In this document: positions 63,652 to 64,000 of the stretch, in pieces
Numbering within the stretch: position 1 is the stretch's first letter
Layout of the letters: each line of letters opens with the position of its first letter
From: Acinetobacter colistiniresistens
GTDB lineage: Bacteria > Pseudomonadota > Gammaproteobacteria > Pseudomonadales > Moraxellaceae
Assembly: GCF_024582815.1 (NCBI RefSeq)
Contig: NZ_CP102099.1
Span: forward strand, 558,001-622,000
Reading direction: 5' to 3'
Length of the DNA: 64,000 bases
The notes under the pieces: generated by a model
The model's input: the letters and a program-made list of their open reading frames with translations, nothing else
What the model was told of the DNA's origin: nothing
Databases searched by the model: none
Program-made: the position numbers and the translations under genes

Positions 63652-64000
63652 TTAGAGTCTCAAAGCCTGTACCAAACAATCCGCATTAATCTCCTGAATC
63701 GACTTAGCCCCTGTTAAGGTCATCGCCACACGCATTTCCTTCTCAATCAAATCCAGCAAGTTTGATACCCCTTGCCCACCTGCTGCCGCCAAGGCATAAA
63801 CAAAGGCACGGCCCAATAACACCGTATCCGCACCCAAGGCCAACATCCGCACCACATCCAGACCATTACGAATGCCAGAGTCTGCCAGAATCGCCAAATC
63901 GCCTTTCACTGCATCGGCAATTGCAGGCAAAGCACGTGCAGAAGACAGCACCCCATCCAGTTGCCGCCCACCATGATTGGAGACTACGATGCCATCTGCA
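63652..64000 (-). CDS. lldD: L-lactate dehydrogenase (FMN-dependent), C-terminal part
   Basis: Only the C-terminal ~115 residues are inside the window; the rest lies beyond base 64000. The visible sequence begins [20 protein letters not shown], where the His and Arg are the catalytic-base region of flavin 2-hydroxyacid dehydrogenases. It continues [20 protein letters not shown] and [19 protein letters not shown] (FMN phosphate site). Oxidises L-lactate to pyruvate at the membrane. Together with dld it forms the lactate-use locus. Confidence 0.95.
   Translation of the reverse strand, partial: ADGIVVSNHGGRQLDGVLSSARALPAIADAVKGDLAILADSGIRNGLDVVRMLALGADTVLLGRAFVYALAAAGGQGVSNLLDLIEKEMRVAMTLTGAKSIQEINADCLVQALRL

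Overview
The window looks like chromosomal DNA of an Acinetobacter-type gammaproteobacterium. The base composition is moderately AT-rich. The gene content also fits: ArgRS followed by a SPOR protein, an AcnD-type methylcitrate operon next to tyrB-dld-lldD, a chromosomal ANT(3'')-like nucleotidyltransferase beside guaA, and short palindromic intergenic repeats. This assignment is inferred from gene content and order; no rRNA is present to confirm it. I see no prophage, insertion sequence, CRISPR array or integron.

Layout. 1-6.9 kb: 3' end of argS, a tract of REP-like repeats, a SPOR protein, GST, OsmC and pirin, small conserved proteins, a His-rich PadR regulator with palindromic operators, and a frameshifted small membrane gene. 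6.9-13.2 kb: a gentisate catabolic operon (dioxygenase, maleylpyruvate isomerase, fumarylpyruvate hydrolase, MFS importer, OprD-like porin) with a divergent LysR regulator. 13.3-16.9 kb: aldehyde dehydrogenase, LysR, ANT(3'')-like enzyme. 17-25 kb: guaA and housekeeping or membrane genes (DUF445, YgiW-like, DoxX, DedA, LysE), a frameshifted lipoprotein, an orphan ParA with an 18-bp palindrome upstream, SirB-like and BolA. 25.1-25.5 kb: two identical tRNA-Gly(GCC) genes and a decayed rhodanese. 25.7-31.8 kb: a MocR-type regulator divergent from an NTF2-like protein, an FAD amine-oxidase-like enzyme, an APC permease and an EamA transporter. 31.9-41.6 kb: a valine/isobutyrate degradation operon (mmsA, mmsB, acyl-CoA synthetase, acyl-CoA dehydrogenase, enoyl-CoA hydratase, 3-hydroxyisobutyryl-CoA hydrolase, MHS transporter) with a divergent LysR. 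41.6-46.6 kb: D-alanine use (cycA, ridA, alanine racemase, dadA, Lrp-type regulator). 46.6-54.1 kb: RraB, GNAT, RluA, several poorly known small proteins, a 47-residue zinc ribbon and a vapBC toxin-antitoxin pair. 54.2-64 kb: methylcitrate cycle (acnD, prpC, prpB, GntR regulator), aromatic aminotransferase, D-lactate dehydrogenase and the end of L-lactate dehydrogenase.

The metabolic genes fit together. Valine breakdown through mmsA yields propionyl-CoA, which the methylcitrate cycle oxidises to pyruvate, the same product as the two lactate dehydrogenases. Gentisate breakdown gives fumarate plus pyruvate, and D-alanine oxidation also gives pyruvate.

Most worth a second look: three copies of an ATTGTCGACAAT-like operator, two of which bracket the gntR-prp promoter; the apparent lack of prpF beside acnD, where vapBC sits instead; three broken genes (small membrane protein, lipoprotein, rhodanese); the nested-hairpin repeats, one abutting the prpB stop codon; the structured cycA leader; and the MocR/FAD-oxidase/two-transporter cluster, whose substrate is unknown.
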